64,000 nucleotides of DNA. It comes from an uncultured Parabacteroides sp. (GTDB taxonomy: Bacteria > Bacteroidota > Bacteroidia > Bacteroidales > Tannerellaceae). Shown here piece after piece: positions 9,501 through 17,146 of this stretch. How positions within the stretch are numbered: the stretch's first letter is position 1; each line of letters starts with the position of its first letter. The translations under genes were made by a program, and so were the position numbers. Location: assembly GCA_900552465.1 (NCBI GenBank), contig URZO01000001.1, positions 62,001 through 126,000 on the forward strand, read 5' to 3'. A model generated the notes under the pieces. That model was not told where the DNA came from. It searched no databases and was given only the letters and a program-made list of their open reading frames with translations.

Positions 9501-10986
9501 TGGCGGCGGGTGCCAGGTCGAGCGGGGCATCCAGGTAGTCGGCTATCGCAGTTTGGGGTTGCGTAATACCGGTGAAGCCTGCCAGAATCGGGAGGCAGCC
9601 GGATTCGCCGGAAGCCCAGGCGGCACCTTCTCCTGTTGTCGGGAAAAGGGCGGAGAGGTCGGTATCGGTGTCGGCGGTGAGGCCGTCGATGAAGTGGTAG
9701 GCATCGCTAAGATTACCTTGCCAGTCGTAATACTTGCTCTCTCCCTTAACCTTCCCGTTCATCCGGATTTTGGTAGAGGCGTAGCAGGCGGTGAGGTTTG
9801 ATTCATGGTCTTTAGGAAGTAGACCAATAATGCGACCGACTCCGCATTTCTCATTATTCGTATTGATTGCGCCTGTTATCCCATCCTTGTTCAGGGCGAG
9901 GGCGTTGGAAAGGGTCCCATATTCATAATTTCCAACGATACCACCGGCGTAGTTGTTATTACTTGTTGTACTTGTTGCTTCTACCTCTCCTGTGGCGTAG
10001 ACGTTTTTGATTTGGAAGGTTGAACCTATAATGATATCTCCGATGATGCCGCCGGCATAGGAGTAAGAAGGACTATTAGCCACTACATTGACAGTCGTAT
10101 AGCAATGGGTGATAGTTTCGCCATTGCATCCAATGAGGCCGCCGGAGGATGCACTACCGGATGAATATGTACTTTTACTACAAATAGTACCTGTTCCTGA
10201 CACGAAGCAATTCTCAATAGTCCCCTCGCTATAACCGGCTAAAGCACCGGCGTAGCTGATGCCGGTTGTTGAAGTGGCTTCTATTTCGCCGGTAGAGGTG
10301 TTTCCTGTTTCATTGGTTGCATTATTTGCTGCATTTACCTGGATGCCCAGGTTGCTGACTTTACTGTTTGAGTCGAGCCTGCCGAAGAGACCGGCGAAGG
10401 CGGTTGCAGACATAACTGATCCTGTTGTTACAGAAACATTCACCGTCAACCCTGTAATCATCTTATGGTTGCCGTCGAAGGTGCCTTTGAAAGGCTTCAT
10501 GAAAGTATTTCCTATGGGAACCCAGAGATAGGCGGAGAGGTCGAGGGTGTTGGCAGTGCCTTCGTTGCCGCTTTTAGAGAAAGTATAGGAAGCCGGGGAT
10601 GTTGCGGGGGGAGTAGTGGGGTCCAATATGATGGTACATCCCTCGAAGCCGGCTTTCGGGGGGTAGTATTGGGCGTTGGTATCGGTGCCGGGAGCGTTGA
10701 CGGGGGATGTCTCCTGTTTTATTAGCCCCTCATTCGTCACTTTGGCAATCCAGGCGAGGCCAAGGGTGGTTTTGACGGTGTAGGTGGTGTCGTTGCTGGT
10801 TTCGTCGACGGTCAGGGTAATGTCGTCGTTGTCGCTACCGCCGTTAATATTAACGGTTTGATTGGCAAGGGTATCTTGCCAATCAACTGGCGTATCATCT
10901 GCCGCCGCTTTTAGCGTACTAACCACAAGGAAAGCCCCCGCAAGCAGGGCCATCCAGGTGTATTTAAAAAGGTTTGTCGTTGTCAT
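6562..10986 (-). CDS. Large GLUG-repeat surface protein with DUF6383-like C-terminus
   Basis: A 1474-aa exported protein. The signal peptide (LLAGAFLVVSTLKAAA) is followed by low-complexity T/S/N/G-rich sequence. At roughly residues 240-370 there are four GLUG-type repeats (for example GALAGYSEGTIENC, GGLIGCNGETITHCY, GGIIGD...NVYATGEV, GGIVGNYEYGTL). A long beta-rich region resembling right-handed beta-helix or adhesin stalks follows. The last ~180 residues contain PAVEGATTDPVAGSY, a TTDRGATIEPRSSDGAYIVKD-like block and a tail IRIYTYSG...IALPQGNYIVVAGDRVFKV, as in Parabacteroides proteins with DUF6383 or type-A sorting-like ends. An adhesin or matrix role is inferred. It is convergent with the kdp operon and lies downstream of the DUF4469 gene. 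Confidence 0.8.
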   Translation of the reverse strand: MTTTNLFKYTWMALLAGAFLVVSTLKAAADDTPVDWQDTLANQTVNINGGSDNDDITLTVDETSNDTTYTVKTTLGLAWIAKVTNEGLIKQETSPVNAPGTDTNAQYYPPKAGFEGCTIILDPTTPPATSPASYTFSKSGNEGTANTLDLSAYLWVPIGNTFMKPFKGTFDGNHKMITGLTVNVSVTTGSVMSATAFAGLFGRLDSNSKVSNLGIQVNAANNATNETGNTSTGEIEATSTTGISYAGALAGYSEGTIENCFVSGTGTICSKSTYSSGSASSGGLIGCNGETITHCYTTVNVVANSPSYSYAGGIIGDIIIGSTFQIKNVYATGEVEATSTTSNNNYAGGIVGNYEYGTLSNALALNKDGITGAINTNNEKCGVGRIIGLLPKDHESNLTACYASTKIRMNGKVKGESKYYDWQGNLSDAYHFIDGLTADTDTDLSALFPTTGEGAAWASGESGCLPILAGFTGITQPQTAIADYLDAPLDLAPAAISPQDNSTDGASYTLTYSDTDGWKYTKAEAIPATSNNDATPFSGRVKSTTEATADLTITNNSTATDDEATLSFADKTCWTAGSNKVALTISENSKPVALFSEGTVTIKAYSNSSNSLSVACGVTCRFTSDNHFHFYGTIPSNTGGTLQGLMEWRWDTALNTPSADISVFWTGGSTTIPCTTGNSYTYFATNPGGKDITVKLGDDYQKGKKNNEGTTLVSTFNFDDGTNNAYIYYTNMATGGTKGTKDNPYIVNLTSPSTDATGKGYTYDSDSDNNTITLNSPGSYYSLEGTATAGSILTLSADAANASTAPYHLLAAFGCQADTLKVPSATLCTIEGGNTLTATAAQVKGSLTLNAPMTLTKAVTTSQENNLLYADMSCLYIDGGNVTVNSTLRATATTESTEFNDNVSAIYVANTTPVGTLTITGNGKVYGYGTSYGYFYLRSSDTETLTIEEGGILRLASAKAAFYDMLGTCTRPLIQWGFAQAPTGPITVTAGSGTDYATFSPDEFGDNFTSAFYFATNVAANTDYTLWQSNRQLSGVPKYTSPIETTNFRTENGVSRYERVGKPIKNTNVDITITTQKKYKAGDGYEQDFNGIISNTAIQSLTVADQGISYLLLNGVTVSNAITVNENCSLYDLHLNNTNTIGSMTVETGGSIWIYDDGGGTLTIADNGVVTNRGKLIDYSGQITEVTGAAALKIIPPQDATAPTGQTITLTATAEAADGANVTEQWQKWDAKNNRWTDYPASPMLSSLQRRSATKTQPLTLNVTEEGTYRCQVTCKKTVENNSNSNGNNTVTTTLTTQPATATFTTSGGTPPPVVPVYYTVTLPAVEGATTDPVAGSYAVEDGYNFRFYLTLDTDYDQSTPVVTTDRGATIEPRSSDGAYIVKDVTRDTAIRIDGIVKNSSSVANETVAPDGTRVWTAASQLHIHTAAPTGIRIYTYSGSLLKQLAPFSGDRTIALPQGNYIVVAGDRVFKVQM

Positions 10987-11065
10987 AATCGTACTGTTTT
11001 TGTTGTTGTTTATATTGATGTTATTATTTATTGTTGCGAGTTGGCTGTACTGTCCGCTCTCGGGT

Positions 11066-11180
11066 GTCGAGGGTTACTACTCTTGCCGGTCGAGAGTTAC
11101 TACCCTTGCCTGTCGAGAGTAGCTACCCTTGTCGGTCGATGGTTACTACCCTTGTCGGGCAAGAGTCATAACTCTTGGCT
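11066..11180. repeat. Five-copy 23-bp tandem repeat
   Basis: Five head-to-tail 23-bp units start at 11066, 11089, 11112, 11135 and 11158, with consensus close to GTCGAGAGTTACTACCCTTGTCG. The last unit contains the palindrome AAGAGT-CATA-ACTCTT. The array follows the 3' end of the DUF4469 gene: its last unit overlaps that gene's final codons and stop (11166). It lies in the leader side of the surface-protein gene. Confidence 0.85.
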
Positions 11181-11924
11181 GTCGGGCGTGCCTACGGTGA
11201 TTATTCCGGGGTATTGGGAGGAGCGGGGGCTTTTGACCAGTATGTTGCTCGTGCTGCTCGACTGCGTCGTCACCGTCACGTACCATTTGCCTTCGGTGAC
11301 GGCGGCGGGCAGGGCGAATTGCAGCTTGGCGGGCTGGTTGGGGTAGACTTGCGCCGGGGCGACGGCCACCTGTTTGCTCGCATCGTCGGCCGAGGTGAAG
11401 AGGATGCCGACCGAGGGGTCGTCGCCCTTCAACGCGAGGCGCATGCCCTGTATCAGGACCATCGCGCCGGGGTTGAGGTGGCCGGGCATCCCCTCGGTCG
11501 GGTCGGAGACAGCTTGTATCACCGGGCCGTTGGCGCCTGCCTGCTCGAAGACGTAGACCGTACTACCGGCAATGGCTTTGCGCAGTTCTTCGCCGGCGGC
11601 GAGGTTGGCCGAGACGTTGAGCCGCCCGGCGGGGATGTTGTGCCCCAGGTCGTCCGAAAAGATCACGCCCTGTATGCCGAGGGCGGCGCGGAAAAGAGGG
11701 GTCGTGATGTTGTTGCCTTCGGAAAGGGCCTGCGCGCATTCTGTCATGAAACTGCCGATGAAGGCCCTGCCGTCGACATTCTTGGTGGCTATCTCTTTGG
11801 CTTTCATCCGGGCGATGATGCCGTCCGTGTCGAGCGTGTCCGTTACTTGGGGTGTTACGTAATAATCGTTCTTTACATCTTTAGTCAGTTCGTTCAGATG
11901 GGCGGTTGCCTTGATTTGTCCCAT
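11166..11924 (-). CDS. HU-like DNA-binding-domain protein with DUF4469
   Basis: 252 aa. The N-terminal ~120 residues have an IHF/HU-like fold pattern of the Bacteroidota DNA-binding-domain family (DYYVTPQVTDTLDTDGIIARM...AFIGSFMTECAQALSEGN). The C-terminal ~110 residues match DUF4469 (PGHLNPGAMVLIQGMRLALKGDDPSVGILF, then a PAQVYPNQPAKLQFALP segment that looks like an Ig-type beta-sandwich). Function is unknown; DNA binding is inferred from the fold only. A good promoter -7 element lies about 75 bp upstream. The last codons run into the 23-bp repeat array, so the C-terminus may have been reshaped by it. Confidence 0.82.
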   Translation of the reverse strand: MGQIKATAHLNELTKDVKNDYYVTPQVTDTLDTDGIIARMKAKEIATKNVDGRAFIGSFMTECAQALSEGNNITTPLFRAALGIQGVIFSDDLGHNIPAGRLNVSANLAAGEELRKAIAGSTVYVFEQAGANGPVIQAVSDPTEGMPGHLNPGAMVLIQGMRLALKGDDPSVGILFTSADDASKQVAVAPAQVYPNQPAKLQFALPAAVTEGKWYVTVTTQSSSTSNILVKSPRSSQYPGIITVGTPDSQEL

Positions 11925-11997
11925 GGTTGTTTGTTTAAAGTTGATGAATACGCGCCGCTTTCCCCGCGGCAGGGGGTATTCCGTTCAGGTACCGGGG

Positions 11998-12005
11998 CAA
12001 ATGTA
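11998..12005 (-). promoter_or_regulatory. Predicted -7 element for the DUF4469 gene
   Basis: CAAATGTA on the plus strand reads TACATTTG on the minus strand, a full match to the Bacteroidota TAnnTTTG element, about 75 bp upstream of the ATG at 11924. No clear -33 TTTG was found. Confidence 0.45.
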
Positions 12006-12083
12006 TCATTTCCGTTGGTAAATGCCGCATATATGCGTGGGACATTTTGTGGGACAAATGCAGAAAAACATGATTATCGACGG

Positions 12084-12275
12084 TTATTCGACGATCCAGC
12101 TTTCGATATTCCGGGTTGCAGCACTGAAGTTCACGCCGATTTTAAATAATTGGCGTGTATCGTTTGCAAGACGAGATCGATACGTCCTTGTGATGTATGA
12201 TATTCGGCCTTAACATAGAAGCCGGCCAGTTTAAAGACGATGAAAAGGATATTTTGGTAATGTAGTTCCGTATAT
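12084..12275 (-). pseudogene. Relic of an AAA-ATPase-like/PD-(D/E)XK_9 family gene (copy B), with internal deletion
   Basis: On the minus strand one frame reads TELHYQNILFIVF...GFYVKAEYHTSQGRIDLVLQ, the start of the PD-(D/E)XK_9 nuclease domain. About 12 bases later another frame reads NDTRQLFKIGVNF...NIESWIVE and stops at 12084. In intact relatives these blocks are joined by roughly 30 residues that include the E-x-K catalytic strand; here that part is deleted and the frames no longer match. The 5' end abuts the dcu stop codon, and the ATPase domain is gone. It is dead coding DNA. Copy A at 6441 shares the tail. The rest of the 11925-12275 gap holds only the DUF4469 promoter region. Confidence 0.72.
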
Positions 12276-13595
12276 TTAGAAACGGAACAATTGTATCATC
12301 AGCAACCCCAACGCCACCGACACCCCGGTTGCGATCAGTCCCGGCATCATGAACGAATGGTTGAGGATGTATTTGCCGATGTGGGTTGTACCGGTGCGGT
12401 CGAAGTTGATGGCGGCTACGACTGTCGGGTAGTTCGGGATGAAGAAGTAGCCGTTTACAGCCGGGAAAAGCGCGATAAGCATATAAGGGGAGATGCCGAG
12501 GGCGATTCCTAACGGCAGTAACGCACGGATAGTTGCAGCCTGGCTGAACAGCAGGATGGACATCACGAACAGGGCCAGACCGAACAGCCAGGGCATTTCC
12601 GTCACGATATGTTCGATCGAACCTTTCAGTTCGGCCATGTTCCCGCCGATGAACGTGTCGCCCATCCAGGCGATACCGAAGATGGCAACTACCGCTTGCA
12701 TACCGGCGGAGAAGACAGAACCTTGTACGGCCTTTATCCCGTCCGTCCGGGTGATGAGCAGGATCAGGGCGGCGGCCGAAAGCATCAGTATCTCGATGAT
12801 ATGCGCCATCTGCATCTGCCGGGTTGCCCCGTCGGCCAACGCGAACACGGGACGCAATGAATCCATCGAACCGAAGAGGACGATCCCGATGGTCGCCGTA
12901 ATGAAGATTACCACCGACAGGAGGGCGGCACGATGGTTCTCGACGCCTTTCGACACATATTTGTCATTCGTGAACTCTCCGTTGGCGACGCGACGCAGGT
13001 ATTCCGGGTCTTCCGTCAGTTCCTTTCCGACGCGGAGGGAATAGAACGCACCAGCCAGAACACCGACCAGTGTACAGGGAACGGAAATCATCAGAATGTT
13101 CATCAATGAAATATTATATCCCGCTAACATACTGAGCAGAGCCACCGTTGCCGCCGATATCGGACTGGCAGTAATAGCCTGTTGGGAAGCAATAACGGCA
13201 ATCCCTAACGGGCGTTCGGGACGAATCTTTGTCTCTGTAGCGACTTCCGCGATCACCGGAAGGACGGAATACGCCACGTGCCCCGTTCCGGCAATGAAAG
13301 TGAAGACATATGTAACTAACGGGCTCAATATCGTGATCTTGGAAGGATTCCTGCGTAACAGCTTCTCTGCCCACTTCACCATCAGGTCCAGACCGCCGGC
13401 TGCCTGCATACAACTGGCTGCCGCGATGACTGCTACGATCATCAGCATTACGTCGATGGGTGGGGAAGTCGGTTCCAGTCCGAATACGAAAGTAAGGACT
13501 GCTAATCCCAGACCGCCCAATACACCTAATCCGATGCCTCCGAGGCGGGCTCCTATTATAATTGCAATTAAAACGAATAGTAATTGTAACAACAT
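12276..13595 (-). CDS. dcuB: Anaerobic C4-dicarboxylate transporter (DcuA/DcuB family)
   Basis: A 439-aa inner-membrane carrier with about 10-12 hydrophobic helices. It aligns by eye along its length with E. coli DcuA/DcuB: GARLGGIGLGVLGGLGL at the N-terminus, PPIDVMLMIVAVIAA, AGGLDLMVKWAEKLLRRNP, FIAGTGHVAYSVLPVI, RPERPL and ITASPISAATVALLS. Exchange or uptake of fumarate, malate, succinate or aspartate is expected. In Bacteroidota, which make succinate by fumarate reduction, succinate export or aspartate/fumarate uptake is plausible. GTGHV favours DcuB while ITASPISAA favours DcuA, so the symbol is tentative. It is divergent from the GH2 gene, and its stop touches a relic gene. Confidence 0.93.
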   Translation of the reverse strand: MLLQLLFVLIAIIIGARLGGIGLGVLGGLGLAVLTFVFGLEPTSPPIDVMLMIVAVIAAASCMQAAGGLDLMVKWAEKLLRRNPSKITILSPLVTYVFTFIAGTGHVAYSVLPVIAEVATETKIRPERPLGIAVIASQQAITASPISAATVALLSMLAGYNISLMNILMISVPCTLVGVLAGAFYSLRVGKELTEDPEYLRRVANGEFTNDKYVSKGVENHRAALLSVVIFITATIGIVLFGSMDSLRPVFALADGATRQMQMAHIIEILMLSAAALILLITRTDGIKAVQGSVFSAGMQAVVAIFGIAWMGDTFIGGNMAELKGSIEHIVTEMPWLFGLALFVMSILLFSQAATIRALLPLGIALGISPYMLIALFPAVNGYFFIPNYPTVVAAINFDRTGTTHIGKYILNHSFMMPGLIATGVSVALGLLMIQLFRF

Positions 13596-13616
13596 GGCTG
13601 TAAAATGCAGATTTAG

Positions 13617-13647
13617 TTTGTAAAGGTCGCAAATTTAGTTATTTTTG
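13617..13647 (+). promoter_or_regulatory. Bacteroidota-type promoter for the GH2 gene
   Basis: TTTG (13617-13620) and TATTTTTG (13640-13647) are separated by 19 bp, an ideal -33/-7 arrangement, with a predicted leader of about 27 nt to the ATG at 13681. Confidence 0.75.
13630..13637 (-). promoter_or_regulatory. Predicted -7 element for the dcu gene
   Basis: CAAATTTA reads TAAATTTG on the minus strand, matching TAnnTTTG, about 35 bp upstream of the ATG at 13595. It lies inside the spacer of the divergent GH2 promoter. Confidence 0.5.
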
Positions 13648-13680
13648 TCCTGCTAAGTACTACAAAAACACTAAATACAA

Positions 13681-16185
13681 ATGAAAAGAATCTATTTCGC
13701 AGCTTTAGTAGGGTTGTTCGGGTGTGTGTCGGCAATGACGGCACAGGTCCGCAGTGAGTTCTTGTTGGAGAAAAACTGGAAGTTCACCCGCGAGGATAAC
13801 AATGAGTTTATAAAGCCTGCTTTCGACGACAGCAAGTGGCAGTCTGTGACTGTCCCGCATGACTGGGCCATCTACGGCCCTTTTAGTTCCCAGAATGATA
13901 AACAGGAAGTGGCGATTGCGCAAGACGGACAGAAGGAAGCGATGGAGCATGCCGGACGTACCGGCGGTCTTCCCTTCGTCGGTGTGGGCTGGTATCGCAC
14001 CGAGTTCGAGGTCCCGCAGTTCCAGGCAGGCAAGCGGGCGACGATCCTGTTCGATGGGGCGATGAGTCATGCCAATGTCTACATCAACGGGCAGAAGGTC
14101 GGCTACTGGCCGTATGGTTATAACTCGTTCCATTTCGATATCACGAAATATCTGAAAGCCGGACAGAAGAATACGTTAGCCGTCCGTTTAGAGAACCTGC
14201 CGGAGTCTTCCCGCTGGTATCCCGGCGCCGGACTCTATCGCAACGTCCATGTGATCGTGACGGACGACGCTTATATCCCGGTTTGGGGAACTTACGTGAC
14301 GACTCCTTCGGTAAACGAGAAGTTTGCCAAAGTGAACATCCGTACCAAAGTGGTGCTTCCCGAAGGGGCCGATCCTGCTAAATACAGCGTGGAGACCAGC
14401 GTCTGGAATCCGAACAAGCAGAAGCTGACGGCTGTCCGCACCTCTCTTGAACAGATGAAATACAACAATGACCAGGCGGAGCAGGAGTTTATCATCCAGA
14501 GCCCGTCTTTATGGTCGCCGGATATGCCGGCCTTGTATTCGGCTGAAACCCGCCTCTATGAAGGCGACCAGTTGAAAGACATTTACACCACTCCGTTCGG
14601 TATCCGCTCGATCGAGATTATTCCCGACAAAGGTTTCTTCCTGAATGGCGTGAAGACTGTCTTTAAGGGCGTCTGCAACCATCATGACTTAGGTCCGTTG
14701 GGCGCAGCCGTCAACGATGCTGCCATCCGCCGCCAGGTGCGTATCCTGAAAGACATGGGCTGCAACGCGATCCGTACATCCCATAATATGCCCGCTCCCG
14801 AACTAATCCGGGCCTGTGACGAAATGGGTATGATGATCATGGCGGAGAGCTTTGACGAATGGAACGTGGCGAAATGCAAGAACGGCTACAACCTGCTGTT
14901 CGACGAATGGGCGGAGAAAGACCTGGTAAACCTGGTTCATCACTACCGGAATAACCCGAGCGTGGTGATGTGGTGCATCGGCAACGAAGTGCCCAATCAG
15001 TGGAACGAAGGAGATTGCAAGATCGCCAAAAGATTACAGGATATCTGCCACCGCGAAGACCCGACTCGTCCGGTAACGCAAGGGATGGATGCCCCGGATG
15101 CCGTGGTGAACAATAACTTTGCCGCCGTCATGGATGTTCCCGGCTTCAACTATCGTCCGTTCAGATATAAGGTCAACTACAAGAAGTTGCCGCAGCGGAT
15201 CATCTTAGGCAGTGAAACGGCCTCGACGGTCAGCTCCCGCGGCGTGTACAAATTCCCGGTGGAACGTAAGGCAATGGCGAAATACGACGATCACCAGAGT
15301 TCCGGTTACGACGTGGAACACTGCGGCTGGTCCAACCTGCCGGAAGACGACTTCATCCAGCATGAAGACCTGCCGTATTGCATCGGCGAGTTTGTGTGGA
15401 CCGGTTTCGACTATCTGGGTGAACCGACTCCGTACTATACGGATTGGCCAAGCCATAGCTCCCTGTTCGGCATCATCGATCTGGCCGGTATTCCAAAGGA
15501 TCGTTACTACCTCTACCGCAGCCATTGGAACAAGGTGGAACGTACGCTCCACATCCTGCCTCACTGGACATGGCCCGGACGTGAAGGAGAAGTGATGCCT
15601 GTCTTCGTCTATACCAATTATCCTACCGCCGAACTCTTTATCAATGGCAAGAGCCAGGGCAAACGCACGAAAGACCTGAGCGTGGAACTGGACAGCAGCT
15701 ATACGGAAGCCGCCCAGAAGAGTTTCGAACGCCAGAAGCGCTACCGCCTGATGTGGATGGATACCAAATATGAACTGGGAACGCTGAAAGTGGTTGCTTA
15801 TGACAAGGATGGCAATGCCGTTGCCGAAGAAGAGGTGCACACGGCCGGCAAGCCTCACCACATCGAACTGACAGCCGACCGTAACCGCCTGACGGCCGAT
15901 GGCAAGGATCTCTCCTTCATCAATGTCCGCGTTGTCGACAAGAACGGCAACCTTTGTCCGGATGCCACCCATAAGGTGAAGTTCAACGTGCGTGGTGCCG
16001 GCACCTATCGTGCGGCTGCCAACGGCGATGCAGCTTCCCTCGAATCCTTCCAGGCTCCGCAAATGTCTCTGTTCAAAGGACAGCTGACCGCTATCGTGCA
16101 GACCGAAGAGCAGCCGGGCGTCATCATGTTCGAGGCTTCGGCTCCGGGTGTGAAGAGTGCGAAAATAGAATTGATCAGCGAATAA
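13681..16185 (+). CDS. Secreted GH2 beta-galactosidase-type enzyme with DUF4982
   Basis: 834 aa with a signal peptide (ALVGLFGCVSAMTAQ), so periplasmic or surface-directed. Order: GH2 jelly-roll sugar-binding domain (~25-200, VPHDWAIYGPF, GVGWYRTEF), Ig-like domain (~205-310), TIM barrel (~315-600) with acid/base Glu436 in WCIGNEVPNQW and nucleophile Glu570 in IGEFVWTGFDYLGE, a DUF4982-like domain (~630-700) and a C-terminal Big/Ig-like domain (~725-834, HIELTADRNRLTADGKDLSF). Length and architecture fit the many Bacteroidota exo-beta-galactosidases of GH2; the exact glycan is not predictable. It has its own strong promoter and is followed by a hairpin at 16190. Confidence 0.93.
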   Translation: MKRIYFAALVGLFGCVSAMTAQVRSEFLLEKNWKFTREDNNEFIKPAFDDSKWQSVTVPHDWAIYGPFSSQNDKQEVAIAQDGQKEAMEHAGRTGGLPFVGVGWYRTEFEVPQFQAGKRATILFDGAMSHANVYINGQKVGYWPYGYNSFHFDITKYLKAGQKNTLAVRLENLPESSRWYPGAGLYRNVHVIVTDDAYIPVWGTYVTTPSVNEKFAKVNIRTKVVLPEGADPAKYSVETSVWNPNKQKLTAVRTSLEQMKYNNDQAEQEFIIQSPSLWSPDMPALYSAETRLYEGDQLKDIYTTPFGIRSIEIIPDKGFFLNGVKTVFKGVCNHHDLGPLGAAVNDAAIRRQVRILKDMGCNAIRTSHNMPAPELIRACDEMGMMIMAESFDEWNVAKCKNGYNLLFDEWAEKDLVNLVHHYRNNPSVVMWCIGNEVPNQWNEGDCKIAKRLQDICHREDPTRPVTQGMDAPDAVVNNNFAAVMDVPGFNYRPFRYKVNYKKLPQRIILGSETASTVSSRGVYKFPVERKAMAKYDDHQSSGYDVEHCGWSNLPEDDFIQHEDLPYCIGEFVWTGFDYLGEPTPYYTDWPSHSSLFGIIDLAGIPKDRYYLYRSHWNKVERTLHILPHWTWPGREGEVMPVFVYTNYPTAELFINGKSQGKRTKDLSVELDSSYTEAAQKSFERQKRYRLMWMDTKYELGTLKVVAYDKDGNAVAEEEVHTAGKPHHIELTADRNRLTADGKDLSFINVRVVDKNGNLCPDATHKVKFNVRGAGTYRAAANGDAASLESFQAPQMSLFKGQLTAIVQTEEQPGVIMFEASAPGVKSAKIELISE

Positions 16186-16189
16186 ATGA

Positions 16190-16213
16190 TAAGAGCCTGT
16201 GACAGGGCTTTTA
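16190..16213 (+). terminator. Weak terminator hairpin after the GH2 gene
   Basis: GCCTG-TGA-CAGGGC with one bulged base, followed by TTTT, starts about 5 bp after the GH2 stop. Short and imperfect. Confidence 0.4.
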
Positions 16214-16218
16214 CACCA

Positions 16219-16316
16219 AAAAGTTTCACCTGTTTCGTGCAGGTGAAACTTTTGTTTCATAGGCATGAAACTTTAGTTCCATCGGGGAGAAACTTTTGTT
16301 TCATTAGGGAGAAACT
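16219..16316 (-). repeat. 22-bp palindromic repeat array with terminal hairpin (locus 1)
   Basis: On the plus strand, 22-bp units start at 16245, 16267, 16289 and 16311, each built on GAAAC-(4 nt)-GTTYC/AT cores. The plus-left end is a perfect 14-bp stem (AAAAGTTTCACCTG at 16219-16232 with CAGGTGAAACTTTT at 16240-16253). Read on the minus strand the array follows the PepSY gene and ends with AACAGGTGAAACTTTTT, a terminator-like hairpin plus T run. The last unit overlaps the PepSY stop region. The array is the same kind as at 53561-53658. Confidence 0.85.
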
Positions 16317-17146
16317 ATATTCCCGAATACATCAAACTCCACCGTGATTGCCTGTCCGTTGTGGATCACATTGAAGCGATAGAAGGCCCCCTTCGCATCT
16401 ACATACATATAGATAGATTCCACTGTGTCATTCCTGTACCCGGAAGCTCTGAATGCGTTCATGATAACGGACGGGACTTCCTGCTTGGAGAGTTTCCAGG
16501 TTGTGCTTTCCCACGTGTATATCTGGGTCAGTTTGACGATCTTCAACACGGTCTTGTCCAGAACGGCAAGCTGTACGCCGAATGTCGTGTTTTCGATATC
16601 CAGCAGTTCCGCTCCCTGAAATGTAAGATCCATCAGGTTGGCGACCTTTTCCGGGATGGTGATCGGTTGGTCTGCATCGTCCAGATCGGCTGTGGCTTTG
16701 ATCAGGTCGCCGTATGCCGTGTAATAGAGGGCTGTGTCCTGCCTCCCTTTTTCCACTTCCATTTTATAGACGGTTCCCATGCCGGCCCGGCCGATCGTAT
16801 CGGCATCCTCTATTTTCCAGCCGGCGTATTTCCCTTGCCGGATATCTGCCGTGATGAGGGCGGGCAACTGGTTGAGCGGCAATTCCGTCTTGATCATCGC
16901 CCATACGCCTAAGTGATTGAACCAGGCCGTGTTGTCGAGGGAGTTGTTTTTGAAGTCGATCACATAATAGTCGTCGTTGACGGTCCATTCCGTGTCGCGC
17001 GCATCCGGATATTTGGCATCGAAGGCTTTCAGGATGGTTTCGGGCGGTTCGATGCCGCCGGGTATGTCATGGTCGTGCCTGTCACAGCCGGCAAAGAGCA
17101 GGGTGAGGCTTGTAAAGAATGTAAAGATTGAAATTTTAGCGTTCAT
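16304..17146 (-). CDS. PepSY-like domain lipoprotein
   Basis: 280 aa with a lipoprotein signal (FFTSLTLLFAGC, Cys20). The body carries two or three repeats of the Bacteroidota PepSY-like (beta-lactamase-inhibitor-like) fold: AFDAKYPDARDTEWTVNDDYYVIDF..., AWFNHLGVWAMIKTEL, and later VIMNAFRASGYRNDTVESIYMYVD. Such proteins are periplasmic or outer-membrane-anchored and of unknown function. It is divergent from the HlyD/permease operon. Its final codons overlap the 22-bp repeat array that supplies a terminator-like end. Confidence 0.85.
   Translation of the reverse strand: MNAKISIFTFFTSLTLLFAGCDRHDHDIPGGIEPPETILKAFDAKYPDARDTEWTVNDDYYVIDFKNNSLDNTAWFNHLGVWAMIKTELPLNQLPALITADIRQGKYAGWKIEDADTIGRAGMGTVYKMEVEKGRQDTALYYTAYGDLIKATADLDDADQPITIPEKVANLMDLTFQGAELLDIENTTFGVQLAVLDKTVLKIVKLTQIYTWESTTWKLSKQEVPSVIMNAFRASGYRNDTVESIYMYVDAKGAFYRFNVIHNGQAITVEFDVFGNIVSP

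Noticed and set aside
8288..10725. Plus-strand ORFs inside the large surface-protein gene
   Set aside because: They are long because the minus-strand gene is GC-rich and repetitive; their peptides look like antisense low-complexity sequence without motifs.
16219..16316. CRISPR array
   Set aside because: Units are contiguous 22-mers with palindromic cores and only ~6-8 variable bases between; there are no 25-40 bp spacers and no cas genes.
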